From JAAYCB01 sp012744395 (GTDB lineage: Bacteria; Planctomycetota; Planctomycetia; Pirellulales; Thermoguttaceae), in NCBI GenBank assembly GCA_028703175.1, contig JAQVNJ010000059.1:1-35016 (forward strand): DNA of 35,016 nt, given 5' to 3'. Position 1 is the first letter of the stretch. The number at the start of each line of letters is the position of its first letter. The position numbers and the translations under genes were made by a program. Under the pieces are notes generated by a model. It was not told where the DNA came from and ran no database searches. It saw nothing but the letters and a program-made list of their open reading frames with translations. Positions 1-7,967 of the stretch are shown in pieces.

Positions 1-7
1 ACGCGTC

Positions 8-39
8 AGCGAGGACAGCCAACCCGCGTTGTCCTCGCT
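8..39. terminator. Hairpin downstream of the alpha/beta hydrolase gene
   Basis: A perfect 10-bp inverted repeat is visible, AGCGAGGACA at 8-17 and TGTCCTCGCT at 30-39. It can extend inward by one G-U and one C-G pair. It lies 27 bp past the hydrolase stop codon, so it could end that minus-strand transcript. There is no T-rich tract on the exit side, so intrinsic termination is uncertain. It may only protect the RNA 3' end, or serve a gene left of the window. Confidence 0.45.
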
Positions 40-66
40 TAGGCTTCCGGTCACGCCAGTGCGGCC

Positions 67-1236
67 TTACCGTGGCGGGTATTCGATCGGCTTCTCCTTC
101 AGCCACGTGGTGAGGAACCGCAGGCCGCTCTCGACGTGCGTCTCGTGACCGCCCTCGCGGAGATCGAGCTCGATCCGGTCGGCAATGCCGAGCTTCTGGT
201 AATGCTGCCTGGCGGCCTCAAACTCTTCGACCACCAGGGGCCACCAGGCGATCCCGTCTTTCTTGCCGGTCTGGATCATCAATGGCCGCGGGCAGATCAG
301 GCTGGCCACGTCCGCGTCGCTGTAGGCCGACAGCCAGCCGTCGAAGAAGGCGTGCTCTTCCTTGGTTTCGAGGAAGCAACTATAGCGCGGGTCGGGAATG
401 ACCATCTTGTTGCGGCGGTGGTTGAACCAGCCGGCGACGACCGCCGCCTTGATCCGCCCCTCCAGTGGAGTCCAGAACATGGTCGCCAGCCCGCCGAGGG
501 AAAGACCCCACATCCCGACCCGATCGGGGTCGATCCGGGGGTCCTCCAAGACTTCGTCCAACAGGCGCTGCATGCGGACCAACTCGATCCCCGGCAGGCT
601 CATTTCCGCCAGCCGGCAGAGGCGCTCGATCCGGTTTCGGCGTTCCACGGACCGCAGGTTCAGCGGGGTGAGGACGGCGAAACCGCTGTTGACCAGCTCG
701 CCCGCATAACTGTGATACGCATCCCCTTTGTCCGCAAGGCCGAAATTGCGTTCCGGGAAGCTGCCGATGCCATGCTGAACGATCACCAGCGGCACGCGCC
801 TGTCCGCCGTCGCCTCGGCCGGCACGGCGAAGATCCCTTCGGCCGCCAGGCCGCCGAGCGGCACGGTGAGCCACTCCGCCTCCCGCTCCGCAAGCGGCGG
901 ATGCGGATCCCGCCGCGCCGCGCCGGTCTTGACCAGCTCGGGCGGCTTGACCAGGTTGCGCCATGCGGCGCGATTCGGCTCAACGCTTTTCCAGAAAGCC
1001 TCGATGCTGCCGTAGTCGCGGCTCCAAGCGGCGGCCGCCCTGTCGGGATACCGAGCGACGAGGTAGTCGCGCAAGAACGCCTCGAGCTCGGCCGCATACG
1101 CGTTGGTCCGATCCTCCTCAAGCTGCTCGAAATCGGAGACCTTGGGGGCCGCCGCGGCCTGGATGGCTGCCGCGGGCCCGCACAGGGCGATCTCGGCGGC
1201 GACGATTGCACAAAACACAAGCTGGCGATGGAACAT
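67..1236 (-). CDS. Exported alpha/beta hydrolase (dienelactone hydrolase / acetyl xylan esterase-like)
   Basis: This is a 389-residue secreted alpha/beta hydrolase, probably an esterase acting on carbohydrate esters or other plant- or algae-derived substrates; the substrate is a guess. Residues 1-30 are a signal peptide with a hydrophobic core and an alanine-rich end. The fold signature is clear: an oxyanion-region HG at 155-156, a nucleophile elbow GLSLG with Ser246, an acid candidate Asp327 in GKKDG, and a histidine at 364 or 367 near the C-terminus. The reading frame is open far upstream, but the ATG at 1236 is preferred. AAGGAG lies 8 nt before it and the signal peptide begins there, while the upstream extension is arginine-rich and looks non-coding. 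It is divergent from the Gfo/Idh/MocA gene, which suggests a shared catabolic role. The family is confident, the precise reaction is not. Confidence 0.85.
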   Translation of the reverse strand: MFHRQLVFCAIVAAEIALCGPAAAIQAAAAPKVSDFEQLEEDRTNAYAAELEAFLRDYLVARYPDRAAAAWSRDYGSIEAFWKSVEPNRAAWRNLVKPPELVKTGAARRDPHPPLAEREAEWLTVPLGGLAAEGIFAVPAEATADRRVPLVIVQHGIGSFPERNFGLADKGDAYHSYAGELVNSGFAVLTPLNLRSVERRNRIERLCRLAEMSLPGIELVRMQRLLDEVLEDPRIDPDRVGMWGLSLGGLATMFWTPLEGRIKAAVVAGWFNHRRNKMVIPDPRYSCFLETKEEHAFFDGWLSAYSDADVASLICPRPLMIQTGKKDGIAWWPLVVEEFEAARQHYQKLGIADRIELDLREGGHETHVESGLRFLTTWLKEKPIEYPPR

Positions 1237-1535
1237 GATCCGAACTCCTTTCCCCGCGGGGACCCGGCTGGTGGTGGATTGCGGCCGGCAATCCGCTCTG
1301 TTAGCATTCGGTCGCAAGTTCCCCGGGGCGCTGAAGCGGCAGCCGGGGGCGCTGCCAGATATGATAGTCCGCCGCGCGCCGCTGCACACGGCGGCGCGCC
1401 GGCCGTTTCCCGAGAGGCGATCCCCCGCGCGATGGCCATTCGCCGGTTGGCGCCGCGGGCTCGCCCGCGGCTGCCTGGACACGGACGCCGCGTTGCCCAG
1501 GATGGCCGTCCCGCTTTCGACCAAGGAGAGATGAC
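1237..1535. other. Divergent intergenic region (hydrolase / oxidoreductase)
   Basis: About 300 bp separates two divergent start codons, so it should hold promoters for both. Ribosome binding sites are clear on each side (AAGGAG before 1236 on minus, AAGGAG at 1523-1528 on plus). A TATGAT at about 1359-1364 could be a plus-strand -10 box, but no good -35 accompanies it. No RNA gene or operator is recognised. Confidence 0.4.
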
Positions 1536-2891
1536 ATGTCGCAGATCACGCGCAGGGAATTCGTGCGAAAATCGGCGCAAGGCGCGACGCTTGCAGCCAC
1601 GGCGGCCGCGGCGATCCCGCCCGCCCGGGCCGCGGCGGCGGGCGAAACGGTCGTGCTGGCCCTGATCGGCGCCGGCGGCCGCGGCCGCTCGGTGATCCAG
1701 GGGTTTGCTTCCCTGGAGAACGTCGCCGTCAAGTATGTCTGCGACCTGGAGGAAGCCCGCGGCAACGCCGCCGCCAGCGCCCTGGAGAAGATCCAGGGCG
1801 TGCGGCCCAAGGTCACGAGGGAGATGCGGGAGGTTTTCGACGACAAGGACGTCCACGGCGTCGTCGTCGCCACGCCGGAGCAGTGGCATGCCCTGGCCGC
1901 GATCTGGGCCTGCCAGGCCGGCAAGGACGTGTACGTGGAGAAGTGCATCTGCCGCAAGGTGGAAGAGGGGCGCAGAATGGTCCAAGCGGCGAGAAAGCAC
2001 CAGCGGATCGTCCAGGCCGGCACCCAGCATCGCAGCGGGCCGTACATGGCCGCCGCGAGCCGGTATATCCGCGACGGCCAACTCGGCGAGGTGTTCTACG
2101 TCAAGGTCTGCAACATGCTGCCAACCGTCTACGGCGGCTATCCGCAGGCCACGGTCGCCGACAGCGACCCGCCGCCGGGTCTCGACTGGGACCAGTGGCT
2201 CGGGCCGGCGCCGGAGCGGCCGTACAACGCCCAGGTCCACCGCAACTGGCACGGCTGGTGGGATTTTTCCGGCGGGAACTCGTCCGACGGCATCCACCAA
2301 CTCGATCTGGCGCGGATGCTGCTGGGCGAGCCGCCGCACCCGAAGTCGGTCGAGTGCGTGGGGGGACGCTGGCGCCACGTGGACGAAGGCGAAATGCCCG
2401 ACGTGCAGATCGTCAACTTCCAGTGGGACCGCCTGGCGATGTCGTTCGAGAACACGGGCTTCACGCCCGTGCTGACCAAGACGCCGGCCAAGATCAGCGC
2501 CGGCGATCGCATGCCCAACTGGCTCCAGAGTTCCACGCGGATCGAGGTCTATGGCACCAAGGGGGTGATGTACCTGGGGCGGCATTTTCTCGGCTGGCAG
2601 GTGCTCGTGCCCGGCAACAAGATCGCCGCGGAGCAGTTTGAAGCCAATCCGGAGCAGCTTCATTTCCAGAACTTCGTCGATTGCATCCGCAGTCGCAAAC
2701 GGCCCAACGCCGACGTGGAGCCGGCCCACATGGGGGCAACGCTCGAACACTTGGGAAACATCTCCTATCGGCTGGGCAATCGGAAGCTGGTCTTCGATCC
2801 GGAGAGCGAGAAATTCGTCGGCAACGACCAGGCCAACGAGCACCTCAAAGCGGCTGCGCGGAACCAGTACCGGATTCCCGACGAGGTCTGA
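1536..2891 (+). CDS. Tat-exported Gfo/Idh/MocA family oxidoreductase
   Basis: This is a 451-residue NAD(P)-dependent sugar or polyol oxidoreductase of the Gfo/Idh/MocA type, which is greatly expanded in planctomycetes. It starts with a twin-arginine signal (TRREFVRK, residues 5-12) and an alanine-rich stretch, so it should be exported folded with its cofactor. The Rossmann motif GAGGRG is at 45-50. The usual EKP motif is present as EKC at 135-137, with Cys in place of Pro. A catalytic-type DGIHQLD stands at 251-257 before MLLG. The start is fixed by AAGGAG 7 nt upstream of the ATG. The substrate cannot be read from sequence. The neighbouring exported hydrolase and the large polysaccharide-active protein suggest periplasmic sugar processing. 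Confidence 0.9.
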   Translation: MSQITRREFVRKSAQGATLAATAAAAIPPARAAAAGETVVLALIGAGGRGRSVIQGFASLENVAVKYVCDLEEARGNAAASALEKIQGVRPKVTREMREVFDDKDVHGVVVATPEQWHALAAIWACQAGKDVYVEKCICRKVEEGRRMVQAARKHQRIVQAGTQHRSGPYMAAASRYIRDGQLGEVFYVKVCNMLPTVYGGYPQATVADSDPPPGLDWDQWLGPAPERPYNAQVHRNWHGWWDFSGGNSSDGIHQLDLARMLLGEPPHPKSVECVGGRWRHVDEGEMPDVQIVNFQWDRLAMSFENTGFTPVLTKTPAKISAGDRMPNWLQSSTRIEVYGTKGVMYLGRHFLGWQVLVPGNKIAAEQFEANPEQLHFQNFVDCIRSRKRPNADVEPAHMGATLEHLGNISYRLGNRKLVFDPESEKFVGNDQANEHLKAAARNQYRIPDEV

Positions 2892-2916
2892 ATGGGCAAG
2901 ACCCAAAATCCAATGT

Positions 2917-3007
2917 GCAAGGCTCAAATTTCAGAACTTGGTGCGCCAAGAGCGAGTGTCGAGGCGCGTTCTCTTTTGGCCATTGGGAATTGAGACTTGA
3001 ACCTTGC
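2917..3007. repeat. Imperfect inverted repeat between convergent genes
   Basis: The 150-bp gap between two convergent genes is clearly less GC-rich than its surroundings. GCAAGGCTCAAATTTCA (2917-2933) is complementary to TGAGACTTGAACCTTGC (2991-3007) at 14 of 17 positions, with a 57-nt spacer. The region also holds CCAATG and CATTGG. It resembles the low-complexity intergenic spacer repeats of planctomycete genomes and could act as a bidirectional transcript end. Function is inferred only. Confidence 0.5.
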
Positions 3008-3041
3008 GTTTGACGCTCGCCGTGTTGGATCGTTGCCGTTG

Positions 3042-6000
3042 TCAGTTGCCGATCCTGAACGCCTTGACCTCGCCCTGGTCGGTCGCCAAGACGGCAAGCG
3101 GGCCGGCAGACGTCTGCATGGCCTCGATGTGGGTCGGTCGGCCCGACACCCTGCCCAGTCGGATCAACGCGCCCTTTGCGTCGAGTGCCGCCACGGCGCC
3201 GTCTTCGCAACCGGCCACGACCCATGGAGTTTTTGCGCCGGCCGGCGTGATCGAGCGGAGGGAAACAGGCGGGTCTGGCAGGCGCGTTGACCAGATCGGC
3301 CGGCACTTGCCGTCCAGGGCGACGACCAGGCCTTCGGAGATTCCCAGGATCAGTTCTTTCTTTCCGTCACCATCGAGGTCGGCGATGTCCATGCCGCGCA
3401 TCTGGGCGCGCGGGGCATTGCTGCGGCCCGGCCCGAACTGGGCGTTATCCAGGGGCTTTCCCCTTTCCGAATAGACCGTCACCCGATTCCAGGTCCCATT
3501 GATCGCCGTGGCCAACTCCTTCGTTCCATCGCCGTCGAGGTCTTCATGGAACAGGGCGGTGCGGTTCTGCGCGGTCCAGCCGCCGACGTAGGTGTGCCCG
3601 GCCGGGACCCCGTAGTACCCCCGGCCGGTCACGGCCATCGCCTTGCTGTTGACGATCGCCAGTTCGTCGGTGCCGTTGGGCCAGCGGGAAATGAGGAGAT
3701 TCTGGCTGCCGTTCGGGGCGGGAACAAGCAGAAATTTCCGCCCCGGCCCCCAGAACACGGGTATTCGCTTGACCAGGTTTCCGCCCTCATCGAGAATTTC
3801 CAGGGTACAGGCACTCCCCACGAAACAGCGGCTCTTCCCCTCGTCAAACGCGCCGGTATGCAGCCCGTGGATGCCCTCGTGGCCGGGAGCGCTCTTGAAC
3901 CAATAGGTCTTGGCGGCTTCGTAGACGGCCCCGTCCATTTCCGACGTGAAGACCCACTTCCGCCGGCCGTCGCCGTCGAAGGCGATCACCTTCTCGTCCG
4001 CGCAGCCGGCCAGCAGTAGCCTGGCCTCGTCCCACCAGCGAAGGGTGCGGACCTGGCCCCCGGTTGCCAGCTTGCGGAGCTCGTGGCCTGTGCTCGTGAG
4101 CACATGGATCGCGGTCCCTTCCGCAACGCAGAGTTGCGGCCCTTGGGGCGAAGCCATCGTGATCATGTCCGTCACGCTTCCGCCGACCCGGACGGCGATT
4201 GCTGCCGGCAGCTCCGCGGCGGTCGGCCTGGATGCCTCGCCCGCCGTTGCCAAGGCCTCCGCGCGGAGTCTGCGGCCTTGCGCCAGAAGACCCCCGAGCG
4301 CCGCCGCCAGGTGCGCGGCAGCTTCCCCGGGCGGCGAGGCGCCGGTGAGCGTGTGACGCCCTTGAGGCAATCGAACGCGGCACAGTCCGCCCGCGCGATC
4401 GGCGCCGGCCGGCCGGCCATCGATCCGCAACGCGTCCGCCGCCGCCAGGCAGAGCCGCAAAGTGGCCGGTTCGGCAGCAGCGAGATTGGCGATGCCGGTT
4501 TTGAAGTCCCAATCGAGATCCACTGGTGCATCACTCGCGAAGAGCACGCCGCCGGCGCCGGCGCTCGTGATCGCGCGCCCGTACAGATGATCGGTGGCCA
4601 GCACCGCCAGTTGCCCGTTCACTTCGGCGTACGCTCCGGCAACCGCCAGGGCCGGTTGCGGCAGGGCCAGCGCCGCAGCGCCCTCAGCCAGCCGGGTGCA
4701 AGCGAGCTTCGCCGGCGCGTTGGAGGCCGCTTGCCCGATCAAATAGAAGACGGTGCGGCGAGCGTCCTTGGCGACCGCGCCGTTCCAGGTCATGGCCACG
4801 AGGCCGCGTCCACCGGCTTCCTGCACGTCGCACGATCGCAATTGGAAATCCGCCGGCGCGCGGAGGGCCTGCTGGTTTTCGTCCCAGCGCCCGCCCGCCG
4901 ATTGCCAGGTGGTCGTCACCTTCATGTTCCGGCTGCGGGTCCGGAAGCGGAGGTCGTCGACGATCAGGGCGTATTGGCCGGTCCGCTGGCAGAGCGTCCG
5001 CCGCCAGTTGCAGAAAGCCGCCTTGGGCACTTCGCCCACCGCCACGGCGGTCTGCCCGACCACGCCGGAGTAGCGGAGGGCGGCGTCCATGGCGACGGCC
5101 GGCTCGACCATTCCGTCGGCGCTGGAGAGCACCTGGTTGTGATAGCCCTGGAGGATCGTCCGGCCGCCGATCCGCAATTCCAGGATGTCGAACGCATGGT
5201 ACGGATTCCGCGAGGCGCCGTTGAAGCCGTCGAGCAAGATGTAGTCTCCGCTCTCGTCCGCCGCGCTGCGATAGCTCCCGACGTAGAACGACTCGTCGAA
5301 GGGGATGCCGCTGCGACGCGCGTCCCAGGCAGGCTTGGACAAACGGCTGATGCTCCACTTGCCGGCCAAGTCCTCCGGCGGCTTGGGCTGGAGCGCTTCG
5401 TCGGGCCAGAACGACTGGCCGAGCCGGAAGACGCCGGTGTCGACGCCGGTCCGCTCGCGGTAGCTGATCCAGCGGCCGTCGCTGGTCAGGTAGGCGGCCT
5501 TGTTGAGGAAATCGAGTGCGGCGTAGTTGAGCGCCCAATCCGGCACGCGCCCCGAAACAAGCACTTCCAGGCCGCGGAGCAGTTCCCCGAGCACCCCGCT
5601 CTCCAGCGGCTTCCGATCCCCGCTGAGCACCATGTAGGTGAGCACGGGCGCGATGCCCGTGTTGTACCAGTAAAGGTTGTCGTTCTCGCCGGCAATCCAG
5701 GCATGCCGGTGCAGGGGCTCGAAGGCGAGCTGGGCCGACCGGATCGAATGCTCCCAGACGGGGTGCGGGTAATCCTTGTTGAAGTACCGGCCCAGGCAAT
5801 AGAGCGAAATCGCCGACCACTGCCCGTGGCGGCTGCCGACGCCCGCCGGGGCCCGCGTCAAACGGTAGATTCCTTCGCCCTTGCGATGGTTGAGCTGCCG
5901 GGCGAAGGCGTTGGTGACCTTCAGCCGTTCCTCATCGGTAAACAGCGGGCTCTCTTCGATCAGGTCCCAGAAGAGGATCGCGATGTGGGCGTTGTAGTGA

Positions 6001-6914
6001 TAGAGTCCCGCCAGCGGATCGTGCTTGTTCTCGATCCGCTCCCCGTCGATCTCCTCGATCTCCCGGATCGCCCGCTTGTCGGGAAGCGCGAGGCGGATCA
6101 CCTCCCGCGCGCTCAGCGCGTCGCCGGTCATATAGTACATCGCCATCCGCTTGCTGATGCTCGTCCAGCCGAAGTAGCCCGAAGAGCCGTAGCCTTTCGA
6201 CGCCTCCCAGACCTCGAAGTCCTCGATCGCCGCCGGGGGGGTCACGCCCTTGCCGAGCCTGGTGACCATCGTCCAGCCGATCGACATCTCTCCCTCGGCG
6301 ACGGGCGCCTTGGACAAGATTTCCGCCAGCGCGGCGGCGCCATCGCTGACGCCGGCCGCGTCGCTGCCGCCGACGATCACCACGCTCTTGCCGTTGCCGA
6401 AGGGATTATGAACAGAGCGGAGGACATAGCCTTCCACCCCCGGGTACTTGAGATCGACCAGGCAGTAGTAGAGGTCGTACAGGGCGCTGATCGTCCTGCT
6501 CGTCGAGCGGTTGCCGAGCACGATCCGATGGCCTGCGAGCGGCACGGCTGCTTCGGCGGAATCATCGGCGACGATCGGCAGCCTGACGTTTGCCCGCGTC
6601 TCGATCGCCCGCTGAATGGCGGCGGCCGCCGCATGGTAGATGCCGGAGGCCGGGGCCACAATCGCCGCGCTCGGCCGGCCGCCTTCCACCAAGGGAATCT
6701 CCAGATGGAGGTCCTTGAGCTCGTCGTATTGGGGAGGAACGGGCGGCGGCGGAGTCGGTCGCCCACCGGCGGGAAGGGTTTCCGCCGGACGCGGCTGCGG
6801 GGCCGGAGTCTTGCTTGCCGCCGGGAACGCTCCGCCAGACGCGGCTGCCGCCAGCGGCAGCAGCACGATCACGGCGACCTGCCCGAGTCGCAGACTTGCA
6901 GAAACGGCGCTCAT
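3042..6914 (-). CDS. Large secreted multidomain polysaccharide-active protein (heparinase-like core, beta-propeller C-terminus)
   Basis: This protein has 1290 residues. A signal peptide (about 1-27) is followed by a proline-rich linker (about 40-62). Residues 65-205 resemble the N-terminal carbohydrate domain of alpha-glucuronidase-type glycosidases, ending in VVIVGGSDAAG. Residues about 240-550 are helical and rich in aromatic and His residues (RHGQWSAISLYCLGRYF, NDNLYWYNTG), like an alpha/alpha-toroid polysaccharide lyase. About 550-830 is beta-rich with YHNQVLSSADG, as in heparinase II/III-type proteins. From about 905 to the end are PQQ/FG-GAP-like propeller repeats with calcium-loop motifs DLDGDGTKEL and DLDGDGKKEL. 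The ATG at 6914 is chosen for its signal peptide and for GAGG 7 nt upstream; the frame is open for another 109 codons. A secreted uronan-degrading enzyme is likely, but the domain names rest on pattern recognition. Confidence 0.75.
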   Translation of the reverse strand: MSAVSASLRLGQVAVIVLLPLAAAASGGAFPAASKTPAPQPRPAETLPAGGRPTPPPPVPPQYDELKDLHLEIPLVEGGRPSAAIVAPASGIYHAAAAAIQRAIETRANVRLPIVADDSAEAAVPLAGHRIVLGNRSTSRTISALYDLYYCLVDLKYPGVEGYVLRSVHNPFGNGKSVVIVGGSDAAGVSDGAAALAEILSKAPVAEGEMSIGWTMVTRLGKGVTPPAAIEDFEVWEASKGYGSSGYFGWTSISKRMAMYYMTGDALSAREVIRLALPDKRAIREIEEIDGERIENKHDPLAGLYHYNAHIAILFWDLIEESPLFTDEERLKVTNAFARQLNHRKGEGIYRLTRAPAGVGSRHGQWSAISLYCLGRYFNKDYPHPVWEHSIRSAQLAFEPLHRHAWIAGENDNLYWYNTGIAPVLTYMVLSGDRKPLESGVLGELLRGLEVLVSGRVPDWALNYAALDFLNKAAYLTSDGRWISYRERTGVDTGVFRLGQSFWPDEALQPKPPEDLAGKWSISRLSKPAWDARRSGIPFDESFYVGSYRSAADESGDYILLDGFNGASRNPYHAFDILELRIGGRTILQGYHNQVLSSADGMVEPAVAMDAALRYSGVVGQTAVAVGEVPKAAFCNWRRTLCQRTGQYALIVDDLRFRTRSRNMKVTTTWQSAGGRWDENQQALRAPADFQLRSCDVQEAGGRGLVAMTWNGAVAKDARRTVFYLIGQAASNAPAKLACTRLAEGAAALALPQPALAVAGAYAEVNGQLAVLATDHLYGRAITSAGAGGVLFASDAPVDLDWDFKTGIANLAAAEPATLRLCLAAADALRIDGRPAGADRAGGLCRVRLPQGRHTLTGASPPGEAAAHLAAALGGLLAQGRRLRAEALATAGEASRPTAAELPAAIAVRVGGSVTDMITMASPQGPQLCVAEGTAIHVLTSTGHELRKLATGGQVRTLRWWDEARLLLAGCADEKVIAFDGDGRRKWVFTSEMDGAVYEAAKTYWFKSAPGHEGIHGLHTGAFDEGKSRCFVGSACTLEILDEGGNLVKRIPVFWGPGRKFLLVPAPNGSQNLLISRWPNGTDELAIVNSKAMAVTGRGYYGVPAGHTYVGGWTAQNRTALFHEDLDGDGTKELATAINGTWNRVTVYSERGKPLDNAQFGPGRSNAPRAQMRGMDIADLDGDGKKELILGISEGLVVALDGKCRPIWSTRLPDPPVSLRSITPAGAKTPWVVAGCEDGAVAALDAKGALIRLGRVSGRPTHIEAMQTSAGPLAVLATDQGEVKAFRIGN

Positions 6915-7382
6915 CCTCTTGCCTCGCAATCGGAGTCGCCCGGCTGGCACTTGGCAGCCACGGGCCGTGACTGGTTGAAATGTCTGCCGTTGCCGGACTC
7001 GTGAGAAATCGCACCCCAAAATACCTGCCTGGCCGGGCACGTGCAACCGGAAGGGCCGCGATTGGATGGCGATCGCGGCCGTGAAGAAAACGGTCGTCAG
7101 GCAAAACCTGCTCGATCCGCTCCAGGCCCCCCGGTTGGTCGAGCAGTCCGCGCAGGAAGACCGCGCCCGCTGGCCTGTTTCAAAGCGCGGCGACGGTTCC
7201 TTCGCCCGCGGGCGCGCCGATGCCGCCACCAGATCCGGCAAGGAGGCCGAGGCGGGCCTCGCCCGGGCCCTCCGATGGAGCGGCGATCCACGCCGTCCGC
7301 GCTGCGATCCGGCTGGCCCTCGGCGAGAACCGCGACGACAGCGGCGCGGTTCTCGCCGGCGCGTGCGGGGTTGGAATGGCTT
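6915..7382. other. Intergenic region between the V-ATPase operon end and the 1290-residue protein gene
   Basis: This 468-bp stretch lies between the stop of the V-ATPase K gene and the start of the large secreted protein, both on the minus strand. It holds a strong hairpin near its right end (listed separately) and should hold the promoter of the large gene. No convincing -35/-10 pair was found. Open frames crossing it are arginine- and proline-rich and look non-coding. Confidence 0.4.
7321..7358 (-). terminator. Perfect 14-bp-arm hairpin after the V-ATPase operon
   Basis: CGGCGAGAACCGCG (7321-7334) and CGCGGTTCTCGCCG (7345-7358) are perfect reverse complements separated by a 10-nt loop. The hairpin begins 25 nt past the stop codon of the last V-ATPase gene, where an operon terminator is expected. 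No T-tract follows on the minus strand, so it may stabilise the RNA end or act with another factor rather than terminate by itself. Confidence 0.65.
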
Positions 7383-7913
7383 TTACACGGTCGGGATCAT
7401 GCCCAGCAGGAAGACCATCGCGAAGATTCCCACCGTCTCGACGATGCCCATCGCGATGATGATGAAGGCCAGACCCTTGCCCTCGCCGTCGCTGAGCGCT
7501 CGGATGCCGGCCGCCCCGACCAACCCCTGCATCCAGGCCGAGAGCATTTCGGCCAGGCCGATTGCCAGGCCGACGCCCATCAGCAGTCCGGAGTCCGCCA
7601 CGGCGACCTCGAGGTTCTCAAACACGCTGCGCATATTCACCATCACGATCATCGCGTAGAGCGTCTGGCTGATCGGCATGCCGACGAGAATGATGTAGGT
7701 GAAGCTCAGGTTCCGGCCGGCTCGGGCTTCCTTGGCCCAGGCCCCGGCGGCGGCCTGCCCGGCGATGCCGATGCCGATTGCGCTTCCCAGGCTGGCCATG
7801 CCCAGGCCCATCACACTGCCTGCCTCGCCCAGGAATCTCCAGATCGTATCGGCCGCGGCCAACAGACCCGGCAGGGCATAGGCAATCGGGGAAACAACGA
7901 GGTCTTGGATCAT
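7383..7913 (-). CDS. atpK: V-type ATP synthase/ATPase subunit K (membrane rotor)
   Basis: This 176-residue proteolipid forms the membrane rotor ring of a V-type ATPase. It has four transmembrane helices arranged as a duplicated hairpin, with glycine-rich helix 1 (GMASLGSAIGIGIAG) and helix 3 (GVGLAIGLAEMLSA). The ion-binding carboxylate is Glu159 in helix 4 (GIVETVGIF). The first hairpin has Gln83 rather than an acid. Ser82, Gln83, Tyr86, Gln129 and Glu159 line up with Thr64, Gln65, Tyr68, Gln110 and Glu139 of the sodium-binding NtpK of Enterococcus hirae (alignment from memory), which suggests sodium coupling. GAGGAG stands 8 nt before the ATG. It is the last gene of the operon. Confidence 0.93.
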   Translation of the reverse strand: MIQDLVVSPIAYALPGLLAAADTIWRFLGEAGSVMGLGMASLGSAIGIGIAGQAAAGAWAKEARAGRNLSFTYIILVGMPISQTLYAMIVMVNMRSVFENLEVAVADSGLLMGVGLAIGLAEMLSAWMQGLVGAAGIRALSDGEGKGLAFIIIAMGIVETVGIFAMVFLLGMIPTV

Positions 7914-7967
7914 CGGTTCGACTCCTCGGGGATGTGTTCGATTAACGGTGGTTGGGGGTCTGTGGGG

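Noticed and set aside
783..2927. A 714-codon minus-strand frame over the Gfo/Idh/MocA gene
   Set aside because: The plus-strand gene is certain (Tat signal, Rossmann motif, ribosome binding site), and this frame is its antisense shadow joined to non-coding DNA.
4083..7004. A 973-codon open frame on the plus strand opposite the large secreted protein
   Set aside because: It is the mirror of a well-supported minus-strand gene, with arginine-, glycine- and proline-rich composition and no recognisable motif; such long antisense frames are common in GC-rich DNA.
7911..7930. A tRNA T-loop-like GGTTCGACTCC
   Set aside because: No acceptor or anticodon arm can be built, and the sequence is the ribosome binding region of the V-ATPase K gene.
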